This document shows, in pieces, positions 1 through 8,848 of a stretch of DNA of 54,904 nucleotides. The number at the start of each line of letters is the position of its first letter. Positions within the stretch are counted from its first letter, which is position 1. Location of the stretch: assembly GCA_027484425.1 (NCBI GenBank), contig JAIXSZ010000078.1:1-54904 (forward strand), in the 5' to 3' direction. Position numbers and translations under genes: made by a program. This DNA is from Sphingobacteriales bacterium (GTDB taxonomy: Bacteria > Bacteroidota > Bacteroidia > Chitinophagales > Chitinophagaceae). A model generated the notes under the pieces. That model saw only the letters and a program-made list of their open reading frames with translations. It was not told the DNA's origin and ran no database searches.

Positions 1-455
1 ACAAAATTACCATTACCACTATGCATTGTGTCGCCAGTGGCACTAACACTAACCTTTATAGAACCTGCGTTCAATGCGAAGGGCACACTCATCATTTGCT
101 GGGTACCCATATCTATGTAGGTGCTACCACCTGCGGGGTCTAGCTCCACCTGCATAAACTTGGCATTTTTAGCCCAGTTGATGCCTGCAAATGTGCCTGA
201 TAAGGGTGTGCCCTGTCCTACATTAACCGAGAACATACCATTGGCATCGGTGGTGGTGCTGTGGGTTTCGCGGTATTTTATAATACCTGTTGTTACGCTG
301 TCCCGGATGGTAAACCTAACAGATATAGCGGTGCTTGCTAGCACTGCTCCACTACTGTTGCGGGCGGCGGCTTGGTAAGGTATGCCTTGCGGTGCTTGGG
401 CGTGAGCCGTGGAGACTATAAATAAAAATGAGAGGAGCGTAAAGATGTGTCTCAT
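1..455 (-). CDS. Secreted surface protein, N-terminal part only
   Basis: The gene runs off the left edge, so about 151 N-terminal residues are visible. The start ATG at 455-453 opens a clear Sec signal peptide ending in AHAQ. The mature part begins with the motif GIPYQAAARNSSGAVLA and continues as a beta-rich stretch that ends by describing default attribute values (MSVPFALNAG). This beginning is common in Bacteroidota secreted proteins that later carry collagen-like, tail-fibre-like or adhesin regions and a T9SS tail. Those regions would lie outside the window, so the function cannot be given. The upstream sequence holds no exact TAnnTTTG box. I am confident that it is a real secreted protein and not confident about its family. 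Confidence 0.75.
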   Translation of the reverse strand, partial: MRHIFTLLSFLFIVSTAHAQAPQGIPYQAAARNSSGAVLASTAISVRFTIRDSVTTGIIKYRETHSTTTDANGMFSVNVGQGTPLSGTFAGINWAKNAKFMQVELDPAGGSTYIDMGTQQMMSVPFALNAGSIKVSVSATGDTMHSGNGNF

Positions 456-583
456 ACTATGTAAAAATGATAATAAACAGTGAGAATTAAATTGTTACAA
501 TAATGTGTGAAATTACACCATTTGTACACATTATCGATATGTTGGTGTTAACAAATAATTTCAATTTGACAAAAGACGGGGAA

Positions 584-652
584 AGCCCCTCACTGCCCCG
601 CCCGCACAAGAGCGCGACGCAAAGCCCGGTGCTAGAAGTACCAAAAGCTGGA
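584..652 (-). repeat. Dispersed intergenic repeat, copy 1
   Basis: A GC-rich segment between the left-edge gene and pruA. Its reverse complement matches 5824-5893 and 37382-37450. Shared blocks include CTAGCA, CGGGCTTTG, TTGT and GGCGGGGCAGTG in the same order and spacing. No reading frame is conserved, so it is a non-coding repeat of unknown role. Confidence 0.75.
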
Positions 653-687
653 AGCCTGAGACAATAAAAAGGATGAACAAGAATAGT

Positions 688-695
688 TACCTTTG
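688..695 (+). promoter_or_regulatory. Probable Bacteroidota -7 box upstream of pruA
   Basis: TACCTTTG is an exact match to the TAnnTTTG element of the Bacteroidota primary sigma factor and lies 41 bases before the pruA ATG. A convincing TTG about 19 bases upstream is not visible. Confidence 0.45.
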
Positions 696-736
696 CGGCT
701 GAAAAAACACTAAATCGTAAATAAATCTCTCTGATA

Positions 737-2371
737 ATGAATAATGCCTATTTTGATTTTGCGGAACCTAAGAATGAGGCGGTGCTGAACTATGCGCCGG
801 GTAGTGCTGAACGTAAGGCACTGCAAGCTGCACTGAAGGAAATGAAAAGCCAAGTGCGCGACATACCCATGTATATAAATGGTGAGGAAGTGCGCAGCGG
901 CAAAGTGATGGAAATTAGACCACCGCACGAAACTGCGCATCTGTTGGGTAGTTTTCATATGTCGGACGAGCAACATGTGTATGATAGTATAGATGCGGCA
1001 CTGAATGCGCGCGATAAGTGGGCGGCAATGAGCTGGGAGCACAGAGCGGCTATATTTATGAAGGCGGCTGAGCTGCTGGCGGGCAAATACAGATACAGAA
1101 TGAATGCGGCTACGATGCTGGGGCAGAGCAAAAATGCGTATCAGGCAGAGATAGATAGTGCGTGTGAGCTAATAGACTTCCTGAGGTTTAATGTGTACTT
1201 CCTGAGCCAGATATACAAACAACAACCTATATCGCCACTGGGTATGAACAACCGCATGGAGTATCGTGCGCTGGAGGGTTTTGTGCTGGCGGTGACACCG
1301 TTCAACTTTACGGCTATAGGTGGCAACCTACCTGCTAGTGCGGCTATGTGTGGCAATGTGGTGGTATGGAAACCTGCTAATACGCAAGTGTACTCGGCTA
1401 GTGTGTTTATGGAAATACTGATAGAGGCAGGCTTGCCCAAGGGTGTTATCAATCTGATATATCCTCCAGGACCAGTGGTGGGCGATATATGTTTTTCGCA
1501 TCCTTCGTTTGCGGGAGTGCACTTTACAGGGTCTACCGGTGTGTTTCAGAACATGTGGAAGACTATAGGCAACAATATTGCCCGCTACAAGTCTTACCCA
1601 CGCATAGTGGGCGAAACAGGTGGTAAGGACTTTGTGTTTGTGCATCCGTCTGCCAATGTAGATGCTGTGGTGACTGGACTGGTAAGGGGTTCGTTTGAGT
1701 ATCAGGGGCAGAAATGCTCGGCAGCATCGAGGGCTTACCTACCATCGAACCTGGCTGAGGAAATAAAGAAAAAACTAGTGGCTATGGTAGCTACGCTGAA
1801 AATGGGCCCGGTAGATGACTTTACCAACTTTGTGAATGCGGTGATAGACGAAAAGGCATGGAATAGCATAACCCGCCACATAGATAATGTAAAAAGCGGC
1901 AATGGTGATGCTACCATACTGTGTGGTGGTGGCTATGACAAAACAAAAGGATGGTATGTGGAGCCAACTGTGATAGACACTACCGACCCACAATATGTGA
2001 CGATGTGTGAAGAGATCTTTGGCCCAGTGCTGACGATATATACCTATGAGGCTGACCAGTGGATACAAACACTGGATGTGCTAGACAACACATCGCCCTA
2101 CGCACTGACGGGTGCAATATTTGCGCAGGACAGACATGCCATAGAGTATATGACTAAGGCACTGGTGAACAGCGCTGGCAACTTCTACATCAACGACAAA
2201 CCTACGGGTGCGGTAGTGGGTCAGCAGCCATTTGGTGGGGCACGCGCATCGGGCACCAACGACAAGGCGGGCTCTATACTGAACCTGTACAGATGGCTAA
2301 GTGCAAGGACTATAAAAGAAACACATGTATCGCCTACGGATTATAAATATCCGTTTCATCAGGCAGACTAA
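737..2371 (+). CDS. pruA: L-glutamate gamma-semialdehyde (1-pyrroline-5-carboxylate) dehydrogenase
   Basis: This is a 544-residue aldehyde dehydrogenase of the ALDH4 type, which oxidises glutamate-gamma-semialdehyde to glutamate with NAD+ in the second step of proline breakdown. The catalytic cysteine sits in GQKCSAASRAY (C327) and the general-base glutamate in GETGGKDF (E293). The C-terminal motif QQPFGGARASGTNDKAG is typical of the subgroup. The length fits a single-domain enzyme like the mitochondrial form and not the proteobacterial PutA fusion. No proline dehydrogenase gene is next to it. The ATG at 737 follows a TACCTTTG box, and a strong hairpin at 2393-2427 ends the unit, so it is probably monocistronic. 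Confidence 0.95.
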   Translation: MNNAYFDFAEPKNEAVLNYAPGSAERKALQAALKEMKSQVRDIPMYINGEEVRSGKVMEIRPPHETAHLLGSFHMSDEQHVYDSIDAALNARDKWAAMSWEHRAAIFMKAAELLAGKYRYRMNAATMLGQSKNAYQAEIDSACELIDFLRFNVYFLSQIYKQQPISPLGMNNRMEYRALEGFVLAVTPFNFTAIGGNLPASAAMCGNVVVWKPANTQVYSASVFMEILIEAGLPKGVINLIYPPGPVVGDICFSHPSFAGVHFTGSTGVFQNMWKTIGNNIARYKSYPRIVGETGGKDFVFVHPSANVDAVVTGLVRGSFEYQGQKCSAASRAYLPSNLAEEIKKKLVAMVATLKMGPVDDFTNFVNAVIDEKAWNSITRHIDNVKSGNGDATILCGGGYDKTKGWYVEPTVIDTTDPQYVTMCEEIFGPVLTIYTYEADQWIQTLDVLDNTSPYALTGAIFAQDRHAIEYMTKALVNSAGNFYINDKPTGAVVGQQPFGGARASGTNDKAGSILNLYRWLSARTIKETHVSPTDYKYPFHQAD

Positions 2372-2392
2372 TATAGACACAGAATAACTGAC

Positions 2393-2427
2393 AACCGGCA
2401 AATCCAGCAGATGGGTTTGCCGGTTTT
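2393..2427 (+). terminator. Rho-independent terminator after pruA
   Basis: AACCGGCAAA pairs with TTTGCCGGTT, the stem grows inward to about 13 pairs with one wobble, and a T-rich run follows. It lies between the convergent pruA and MBL genes and may serve both. Confidence 0.8.
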
Positions 2428-2441
2428 GTATTTATACTAAA

Positions 2442-3263
2442 TCAGAACAAGGTAGCCTGTACTGGGCGGATATAGGTGGCATGGTGTGCCTGTGCAGCGC
2501 CTGTGATGTAGTGCAAGGGACTCTCGGTGTAACGAGAGGCTACTGACACGGCAGTGGTGCCAGCATGAGGGCGAAATACATCGAGTGCGAGGTCGGGGTT
2601 GTTGTTGTCCTTAGATAGGTGCGACAGTAACAAATGTGTCATATGGGGTGGGCGATGTGCGGTGAATAGCTCCAGTGCCTGTACATTGGACAGGTGACCC
2701 TTGCTACCCCTTATGCGCTGGCGCAGGTGGTGCGGGTAACGACCGTTTTCGAGCATTACCTCGTCATAGTTGGCCTCGAGAAAGGCGGCATGGCACTGGG
2801 CAAAGTGCTGCTGCACCTGCTGGCAGGGCTCGCCTATGTCTGTGAACACCCCTATGCGTATGCCACCAGCATCTATCACAAAACTGTGAGGGTCTATGGC
2901 ATCGTGGTACTTGGTGAAACCTGTAACGTTGAGCCCACCAATAGCTACAGGCTGCAGTGGCGCAAAGCTACGAACCAAATGTGCGGGTGGCTTGGTGCGG
3001 CTGTGCTGCAAGGTGGCAGGGGTGATGTACACCGGTATCTCGTAGCGAGCAGCTAGCACCTCGGCACCATATATATGATCGGTATGCTCGTGGGTAATGA
3101 AGATAGCCTTTACCTTATCTATCTTCAGACCCAAGCGACGCATACGTTTTTCGGTTTCGCGGCAAGATACACCCGCATCTATGAGCACTGCATCGGTATG
3201 GGTGCCTATGTAATAGCAGTTGCCATTACTACCAGAATTGATGGAGGCTATAAATACGGACAT
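2442..3263 (-). CDS. MBL-fold metallo-hydrolase (YycJ/WalJ-like)
   Basis: A 273-residue metallo-beta-lactamase-fold hydrolase. The metal-binding motif HxHxDH appears as H58-E-H60-T-D62-H63, with a further conserved block EANYDEVML and a late histidine in LLSHLSKDNNNP. The opening SINSGSNGNCYYI and overall pattern resemble the YycJ/WalJ group, thought to act on nucleic acids, though the substrate of this member is not shown by the sequence. A longer frame runs upstream to 3383, but a TATCTTTG box at 3268-3275 lies just before the ATG at 3263 and that upstream stretch reads as non-coding, so I chose 3263. The gene is divergent from the TonB receptor. Confidence 0.88.
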   Translation of the reverse strand: MSVFIASINSGSNGNCYYIGTHTDAVLIDAGVSCRETEKRMRRLGLKIDKVKAIFITHEHTDHIYGAEVLAARYEIPVYITPATLQHSRTKPPAHLVRSFAPLQPVAIGGLNVTGFTKYHDAIDPHSFVIDAGGIRIGVFTDIGEPCQQVQQHFAQCHAAFLEANYDEVMLENGRYPHHLRQRIRGSKGHLSNVQALELFTAHRPPHMTHLLLSHLSKDNNNPDLALDVFRPHAGTTAVSVASRYTESPLHYITGAAQAHHATYIRPVQATLF

Positions 3264-3267
3264 TGTG

Positions 3268-3275
3268 CAAAGATA
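3268..3275 (-). promoter_or_regulatory. Probable -7 box of the MBL hydrolase gene
   Basis: Read on the minus strand this is TATCTTTG, an exact TAnnTTTG match only four bases before the ATG at 3263. Such a short or nearly absent leader is possible in this phylum. The box argues against the longer upstream start. Confidence 0.45.
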
Positions 3276-3388
3276 GGTGTAGCATAGGTGATAAAATGAC
3301 TGTAGCTGCACTAAAACACTGGCTTCCAAAAGTCGGAAATACGAATTGCTATTTTTTAGCGTTAGGTGTATGATAAAAAGCAATGGTT

Positions 3389-3396
3389 TACATTTG
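3389..3396 (+). promoter_or_regulatory. Probable -7 box of the TonB receptor gene
   Basis: TACATTTG matches TAnnTTTG exactly and lies 20 bases before the ATG at 3417. It falls inside the longer open frame that begins at 3366, which supports the later start. Confidence 0.45.
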
Positions 3397-3416
3397 TGTC
3401 TCTATTCTACCGAGGT

Positions 3417-5759
3417 ATGCGTTCTGCTCTGATTGTTGTGGTTGTGTTTATACTAATGCCCTGTGTGCTGCTGGCACAAAAAGTGACGCTAAGCGGCTAC
3501 GTGCGCGATGGCAGCACAGGCGAGTCGCTGATAGCAGCTACGATATACATAAAAGAGGCAGCACAGGGTGCTAGTACCAACAATTATGGGTTCTACTCGG
3601 TATCTGTGCCAGCAGGTAAGTATACGGTGATATACTCTTATGTGGGCTACAGCCCACTGGCACTGGAGATGGACCTAAGCACCAGCCTGACTCACAATGC
3701 CGACCTGAGCCCCAGCACTACCATGAAGGAAGTGAAAATAACAAGCGGCAGAAAAGACGCCAACGTAAAAAATGCAGAGATGGGCACAGTGAGCCTATCA
3801 ATAGGCAGAATAAAAACATTGCCAGTACTGTTTGGGGAGGTAGATATACTGAAAACCCTGCAACTGCTACCGGGTGTGCAGAGTGCGGGCGAGGGCAATT
3901 CGGGCTTCTATGTGCGGGGTGGTGGCCCAGACCAAAACCTGGTGCTGCTAGATGATGCGGTGGTGTATAACACAGGGCACTTGTTTGGTTTCTTTTCGGT
4001 GTTCAACGGCGATGCTATAAAAGATGTGACCCTGATAAAGGGCGGTGCACCTGCCAACTATGGCGGCAGGCTATCGTCGGTGGTAGATGTGTCTATGAAG
4101 GAGGGCAACCTGAAAGAGTACCATGCCGAAGGGGGCATAGGGCTGATAGCATCGAGACTGACGCTGGAAGGACCTATAAAAAAAGAGCGTGGCTCGTTTA
4201 TGGTGTCGGGCAGGAGAACGTATATAGATGTGCTGGCACGCCCATTCTCTGAGCGGCTGCAAAATACGGGTTACTACTTCTATGATGCCAACCTGAAAGC
4301 CAACTACAAACTGGGCGAAAAAGACAGGCTGTACCTGAGCGGATATACTGGTGTAGATAAATTTAAGTTTCAGAACTCCAGAGGCACCTTTAAAGCAGAT
4401 ATACCCTGGGGCAATAACACGGCTACGCTGCGGTGGAACCACCAATTTAATGATAGACTGTTTGCGAATACTACGCTGGTATATAACGACTATAACTTTG
4501 CCTCCAACTTTAGCCAGAATAACTTTTCGGTGAAGCTGGCATCGGGGATAAGGGATTACAACGCCAAGACAGACTTTGACTACTACTCGCCCACCAACCA
4601 CCACCTGAAGATGGGTGCAGTATACACCAATCATACCTTTATACCCAACCAGATATCGGGCACGGTAGATACCATAACCCTAGAGCCTGAGAATGCCTAC
4701 ATAAAACACGCACACGAAGCCGGCGCCTACATACTGGATGAATGGGAACCTACTAACTGGCTGAAGATAAATGCGGGTATCAGGTACTCGTGGTTTGGAC
4801 AAACAGGACCGTATACGGCGTTCAAATTTGATGGGGCTGGCAATATAACTGATAGCACGAAGTATGGCAAGGGAGATATAGTAAAGACCTATGGCGGCTG
4901 GGAGCCAAGACTGAATCTGAGATTTGCGCTGAATGAAGCATCGTCTATAAAAACCAGCGTATCGCAGACCTACCAATACCTGCACCTGGTGACCAACAAT
5001 GGCTCTACCCTACCCACAGATATATGGGCACCCAGCACCTACCTGATACGCCCACAAAAAGCACATCAGTTTTCGGCAGGTTACTTCCGCAATTTTTTGG
5101 ACAATCAGCTAGAAGCATCGGTAGAGGTGTACTACAAGGATATGTATAACCAACTGCAATACCGCGAAGGATATACCCCCAACACCATAAGAGACCCCGA
5201 GCTAGACTATGTGATGGGCAAGGGCACAGCCTATGGTGCTGAGTTTTTTGTGAATAAAACCAAGGGAAAATTTACCGGATGGCTGGGCTACACACTAGCA
5301 TGGACCTACCAAACCTTTGAGAAGTTGAATAATGGTGAGCGTTTCCCGCTGAAGTATGACCGCAGACACGATATATCGGTTGTGGGTACGTACAAGTTCA
5401 GTAATAAATGGACATTTTCCAGTGTGTTTGTGTTTGGATCGGGCAATGCTATTACCCTCCCTACTGCATACTACTTCATAGATGGTCAATTGGTGCAACT
5501 GTTTAGCAAGGTGAATGCCTACCGCATACCTAGCTATCACCGCCTAGACCTTTCTGCTACCTACACGCCACAACCCAAAAAGAAGCGTAGATGGGAAAGT
5601 AGCTGGGCTTTCTCGGTGTATAATGCCTACAACCGCAAGAACCCCTACTTCCTGTATGTAGACAACTCGGGCAACGTAGCCAATGGTATAAAAGTGGCAG
5701 TGTATCAGGTGTATATATTGCCTATTGTACCTGCTGTTACTTATAACTTTAAGTTTTAG
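3417..5759 (+). CDS. TonB-dependent outer-membrane receptor with carboxypeptidase-like domain
   Basis: A 780-residue outer-membrane transporter. From the chosen start it has a signal peptide ending near VLLAQ, then a carboxypeptidase-like regulatory domain (about residues 22-100, beginning VTLSGYVRDGSTGESL), a plug domain with FYVRGGGPDQNLVLLDD, and a long beta-barrel ending in a terminal phenylalanine (YNFKF). Receptors of this build import large or scarce substrates using TonB-ExbBD energy. No SusD-like partner is adjacent, so it is not a classic glycan SusC, and the substrate is unknown. The frame is open from 3366, but the ATG at 3417 begins the signal peptide directly and follows the TACATTTG box. 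Confidence 0.9.
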   Translation: MRSALIVVVVFILMPCVLLAQKVTLSGYVRDGSTGESLIAATIYIKEAAQGASTNNYGFYSVSVPAGKYTVIYSYVGYSPLALEMDLSTSLTHNADLSPSTTMKEVKITSGRKDANVKNAEMGTVSLSIGRIKTLPVLFGEVDILKTLQLLPGVQSAGEGNSGFYVRGGGPDQNLVLLDDAVVYNTGHLFGFFSVFNGDAIKDVTLIKGGAPANYGGRLSSVVDVSMKEGNLKEYHAEGGIGLIASRLTLEGPIKKERGSFMVSGRRTYIDVLARPFSERLQNTGYYFYDANLKANYKLGEKDRLYLSGYTGVDKFKFQNSRGTFKADIPWGNNTATLRWNHQFNDRLFANTTLVYNDYNFASNFSQNNFSVKLASGIRDYNAKTDFDYYSPTNHHLKMGAVYTNHTFIPNQISGTVDTITLEPENAYIKHAHEAGAYILDEWEPTNWLKINAGIRYSWFGQTGPYTAFKFDGAGNITDSTKYGKGDIVKTYGGWEPRLNLRFALNEASSIKTSVSQTYQYLHLVTNNGSTLPTDIWAPSTYLIRPQKAHQFSAGYFRNFLDNQLEASVEVYYKDMYNQLQYREGYTPNTIRDPELDYVMGKGTAYGAEFFVNKTKGKFTGWLGYTLAWTYQTFEKLNNGERFPLKYDRRHDISVVGTYKFSNKWTFSSVFVFGSGNAITLPTAYYFIDGQLVQLFSKVNAYRIPSYHRLDLSATYTPQPKKKRRWESSWAFSVYNAYNRKNPYFLYVDNSGNVANGIKVAVYQVYILPIVPAVTYNFKF

Positions 5760-5823
5760 GTTACACATCAGGTAGCACTGCTACCAATATTACAACAACA
5801 CTGCACTGTTTATTTCTTTTGGC

Positions 5824-5893
5824 TACCAGCCACAGCACTACTAGCAGCGGGCTTTGCGTCGCGCTCTTGTACTGGCGGGGCAGTGAGAGGCTG
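5824..5893 (+). repeat. Dispersed intergenic repeat, copy 2
   Basis: It matches copy 3 (37382-37450) in the same orientation and copy 1 (584-652) in reverse. The best-kept core is CGGGCTTTG followed by GTC, TTGTACTGG and CGGGGCAGTG. It lies just past the TonB receptor stop codon. Confidence 0.8.
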
Positions 5894-6139
5894 GGCTTAG
5901 ATTTCTCAAATAACACATCCTTAATAATATCGTAACATTATTTTTTTGGAATGTATACTTTCAATATAAGTGTATAATTGTCACGGCATTATAAAACTAA
6001 ATATTTTCACACTTATTAATATCACAATGCATTATAACTTGATTTACAATTACTTACAAAGTTCAGCAATACTCTAAAATTACTCATTTTTTAAAGAAAC
6101 AATTAATTTCAGATTTTTTTTTTTTTCATTCGTAGTGCA

Positions 6140-6147
6140 TAAATTTG
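6140..6147 (+). promoter_or_regulatory. Probable -7 box before the duplicated-domain gene
   Basis: TAAATTTG matches TAnnTTTG and lies 46 bases before the ATG at 6193. The region is AT-rich, so a chance match is possible. Confidence 0.35.
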
Positions 6148-6192
6148 TTTTGAAATCATAATTTTAAATCACCTTTCAAAAAACCATCACAA

Positions 6193-7035
6193 ATGTGCAC
6201 ATCACAGTCAGGATGCAGTAAAGATTACTCACTGCTCACCGCTAACACAGGCATTGCCACCCCTCCTACCAACACCGCACTCGACGGCACTGGCAACACT
6301 GCTACTGTCCTTACCGCAGGTGCCAATGGCACTATTGTTCGTAGTGTTATCATCAAGGCTACCGAACCTATTACCACAGGTATGGTACGACTATTTATCC
6401 GCAACAGCACAGACACAGTACTGTACAAAGAAGTACCTGTAGAGGTTACACCCGTGCTCACTAACACACCCACCCCTGCTCCAGTATTAACCATGTATGA
6501 GATCACTCTCAATGGCGATTTGAAATTAGAAAGCGGTCATACTCTAAAGGTGACTACCCAAACTTCTAACAGATTTGTTGTTATTGCCGAAGGACTCGAT
6601 TGGGCATATCCTTCTACCTTGCCTAACGATTGCTGCAATTACAAACAAACGTCTGCAATAACAGGTTTAGGGATTTTAGATACCGCCAACTCAAACCTTA
6701 ATGGCACAGGCACTATTGTACCTATATTCACCGCAGCCGCTGGTCCAGCATCCAATGGCTCACACATCAAAAACATTACTTTGAAGGCTCTGGGCAGCAC
6801 CAGTATCAATGGCATGATTCGTCTATTCATTAGCAACGATGGTGGAACCACTTACAAGCTCATGCGCGAAATAGAAGTACCACAAACCACACAATCTGCC
6901 TACGAGCCATCTTGGAAACAAGTAGTTGCCATGGATTACAACGTTAAAGCAGGTATTATCATAGGTGCAAGTACCCATAACGCTGAAAAATTTGGTGTTA
7001 CAGTCGAAGCTGAAGAATGGAGCTATCCAATATAA
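6193..7035 (+). CDS. Unknown protein made of two tandem related domains
   Basis: A 280-residue protein without a signal peptide or membrane segment. Residues about 16-140 and 153-279 are two copies of one domain. Both read through a GTGT/GTGN block, a TAGANG or AAAGPASNG turn, an IxxIxIKA-type strand, GMxRLFIxN, then a K-E-V/I-P-V strand, and both end in W-(A/S)-YP. The pattern is beta-rich and resembles proteins I have seen annotated as phage-tail or decoration-like, but I cannot name a family. Base composition is closer to the core genes than to the two genes that follow. It heads a three-gene run on the plus strand (gaps 40 and 30 bases), which suggests co-transcription. Confidence 0.75.
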   Translation: MCTSQSGCSKDYSLLTANTGIATPPTNTALDGTGNTATVLTAGANGTIVRSVIIKATEPITTGMVRLFIRNSTDTVLYKEVPVEVTPVLTNTPTPAPVLTMYEITLNGDLKLESGHTLKVTTQTSNRFVVIAEGLDWAYPSTLPNDCCNYKQTSAITGLGILDTANSNLNGTGTIVPIFTAAAGPASNGSHIKNITLKALGSTSINGMIRLFISNDGGTTYKLMREIEVPQTTQSAYEPSWKQVVAMDYNVKAGIIIGASTHNAEKFGVTVEAEEWSYPI

Positions 7036-7075
7036 TTCTTCTAAAGACAAAAATCACTTGTAACTACTAAAATTT

Positions 7076-8818
7076 ATGGCTTTTTTTCAAAGCCTTTTCA
7101 GTATGAAATATGAAAAGAATCAACTAAACAGAAGTTGTGGTTGCGAAAAACAACCGACTGATATTAAATCTTCTCTGAGTAGTTCAGAAAATGATACCTC
7201 ATTCACTACTTTCCAAAATTACGAAAGTCTATGTGGTCCTGAATCTAACACTATAAATTCAAGACAACCACGTTCTGCCTCACTAGCCGATGTTAATACT
7301 AAATTATCTGGACCTGATGTGGTAGTGCCACAATACAAAAATGGCGAATATTCAGTTTTGCCATACAACTATAATGATTGGCCTACCGTAGAGAATGGTA
7401 TTTTAACTTTCAGAGACTATGATCATTTTGATAACTATTGTCAGTTCCTTGAAAATATGTCAGATAAATTGTTTGAAGGAGATTCTAAACAAGAATTTTA
7501 TGATAAAGTTGAAGGTAATATTGGATTTATATCATTAAGAAGAATAACTGAAGAAAAATTTAACGAAGAAGCCCTAATAGGTTGGCAACGAATTGAAGAC
7601 GTTCCATATAAGAATTTTATCAACAGTATGCTTTTTAAGAGTTTTTTAAACCAGAATGCTGAAGTAAAAATCGGTAATTTAATTACAAAATTTATTAACA
7701 GAACGGTTGTCATTACTGTTACTGCTTCTAATTTAAATCTGCTGTCAATGATCAGGCAATTTCCTCAAAACATTACAAAAGAAGAAGTTTTAAAAATAGA
7801 AAACCAATTCCAAAATGATTTTTATGTTGAGGATTACAATTCAACTATTGAAAATGAAACATTAAATAATTTAAACACTTTTGAATCAAATTCAATAAAA
7901 ATTGATAATAAATTTTATTCTAATGATGTTTCAATTATTTCAACAGACAGTATAAATGGTATTAAAGGGACTGGGAAAGTTGAAGACACGATTATTAAAG
8001 AACATTACAATGAAATTGGAACGGGTCATTCTTTACCATACATGAGGGGTGCATCATATTTCATAGATAAAACTAAATTAAAAGTTAATGCGATCGACGA
8101 ATGTGTAGAGCCATATACAGTAAAAGTAGAAAATATTAGATTGAAACTAGGAAATCCCAAAGGATCACAGAAGGCCGATGTTGGAGATGCGGTATATCGT
8201 ATCTATTGGGACACTGATCCTATACCGCAAGTTATTCGGTCTTCTACAGGTATAGCATGGGTTAAACATAAATTCAATTCAGGAGGACGTAAAAAAATTA
8301 CTATTAATGCTTCCACACCAGATGCATTATTGCGTTTAGCTATCTCAGCTCAAACTGAGTTAATTGTAGTTCTTGGGTGCAATAAAGGCAAATCTAAATC
8401 ATCACCTTGGCATTACAAACTTAGACCTAGTGATGGAAACAGGGTAGTTAAAGGTAGACATTGGGTGGAGCAGTGGAATACATGGGGCGGAAGTGGGAGG
8501 CAGAGATCAAGTATAGGGATGGAATCATATGCGCTACATTGGGAACGTAATAACAAAAATGAATGGGCATATAGACCTTATAAAAAAGGTATATTGCGAC
8601 ATGAAGTTTGGATTACAAGATTTAATGGTGACGACTGCACAATAAAAGATTATTTTTTTCAATACGAACATGCTATAAAAGCAAAAGATCACCTACATAG
8701 TGAATATTTCGGTGATGGTTTTTGGGGTTGGAATGGTATTACCACTAGGCATAGATTATACACGTTAGATGATGGGCAGGCTCCAACAGAATTAACTTTT
8801 ACAACACCTGCATGTTAA
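7076..8818 (+). CDS. Large unknown AT-rich protein
   Basis: A 580-residue protein I do not recognise. The N-terminus has a cysteine-containing stretch (SCGCEKQ) and no normal signal peptide. Residues about 100-250 look helical and acidic and start with a phrase often seen in uncharacterised Bacteroidota proteins (NGILTFRDYDHFDNY). The C-terminal third, from about residue 350, is rich in Trp, Tyr, Gly and basic residues, with HWVEQWNTWGGSGR and GDGFWGWNGI, and looks like a compact beta domain. The codons are AT-rich compared with flanking core genes, a sign of recent gain. It sits between the duplicated-domain protein and a probable barrel protein. Confidence 0.75.
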   Translation: MAFFQSLFSMKYEKNQLNRSCGCEKQPTDIKSSLSSSENDTSFTTFQNYESLCGPESNTINSRQPRSASLADVNTKLSGPDVVVPQYKNGEYSVLPYNYNDWPTVENGILTFRDYDHFDNYCQFLENMSDKLFEGDSKQEFYDKVEGNIGFISLRRITEEKFNEEALIGWQRIEDVPYKNFINSMLFKSFLNQNAEVKIGNLITKFINRTVVITVTASNLNLLSMIRQFPQNITKEEVLKIENQFQNDFYVEDYNSTIENETLNNLNTFESNSIKIDNKFYSNDVSIISTDSINGIKGTGKVEDTIIKEHYNEIGTGHSLPYMRGASYFIDKTKLKVNAIDECVEPYTVKVENIRLKLGNPKGSQKADVGDAVYRIYWDTDPIPQVIRSSTGIAWVKHKFNSGGRKKITINASTPDALLRLAISAQTELIVVLGCNKGKSKSSPWHYKLRPSDGNRVVKGRHWVEQWNTWGGSGRQRSSIGMESYALHWERNNKNEWAYRPYKKGILRHEVWITRFNGDDCTIKDYFFQYEHAIKAKDHLHSEYFGDGFWGWNGITTRHRLYTLDDGQAPTELTFTTPAC

Positions 8819-8848
8819 ATTTTAATATCTAATACTATTTTACAATTA

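Larger units (their letters stand above)
5760..6192. other. Gene-free stretch between TonB receptor and first unknown gene
   Basis: The first part holds a short hairpin (GGTAGC/GCTACC at 5771-5785) and dispersed repeat copy 2. The rest, about 5900-6180, is AT-rich with a run of T near 6113-6126 and ends in a promoter-like TAAATTTG. No reading frame is convincing. Confidence 0.6.
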
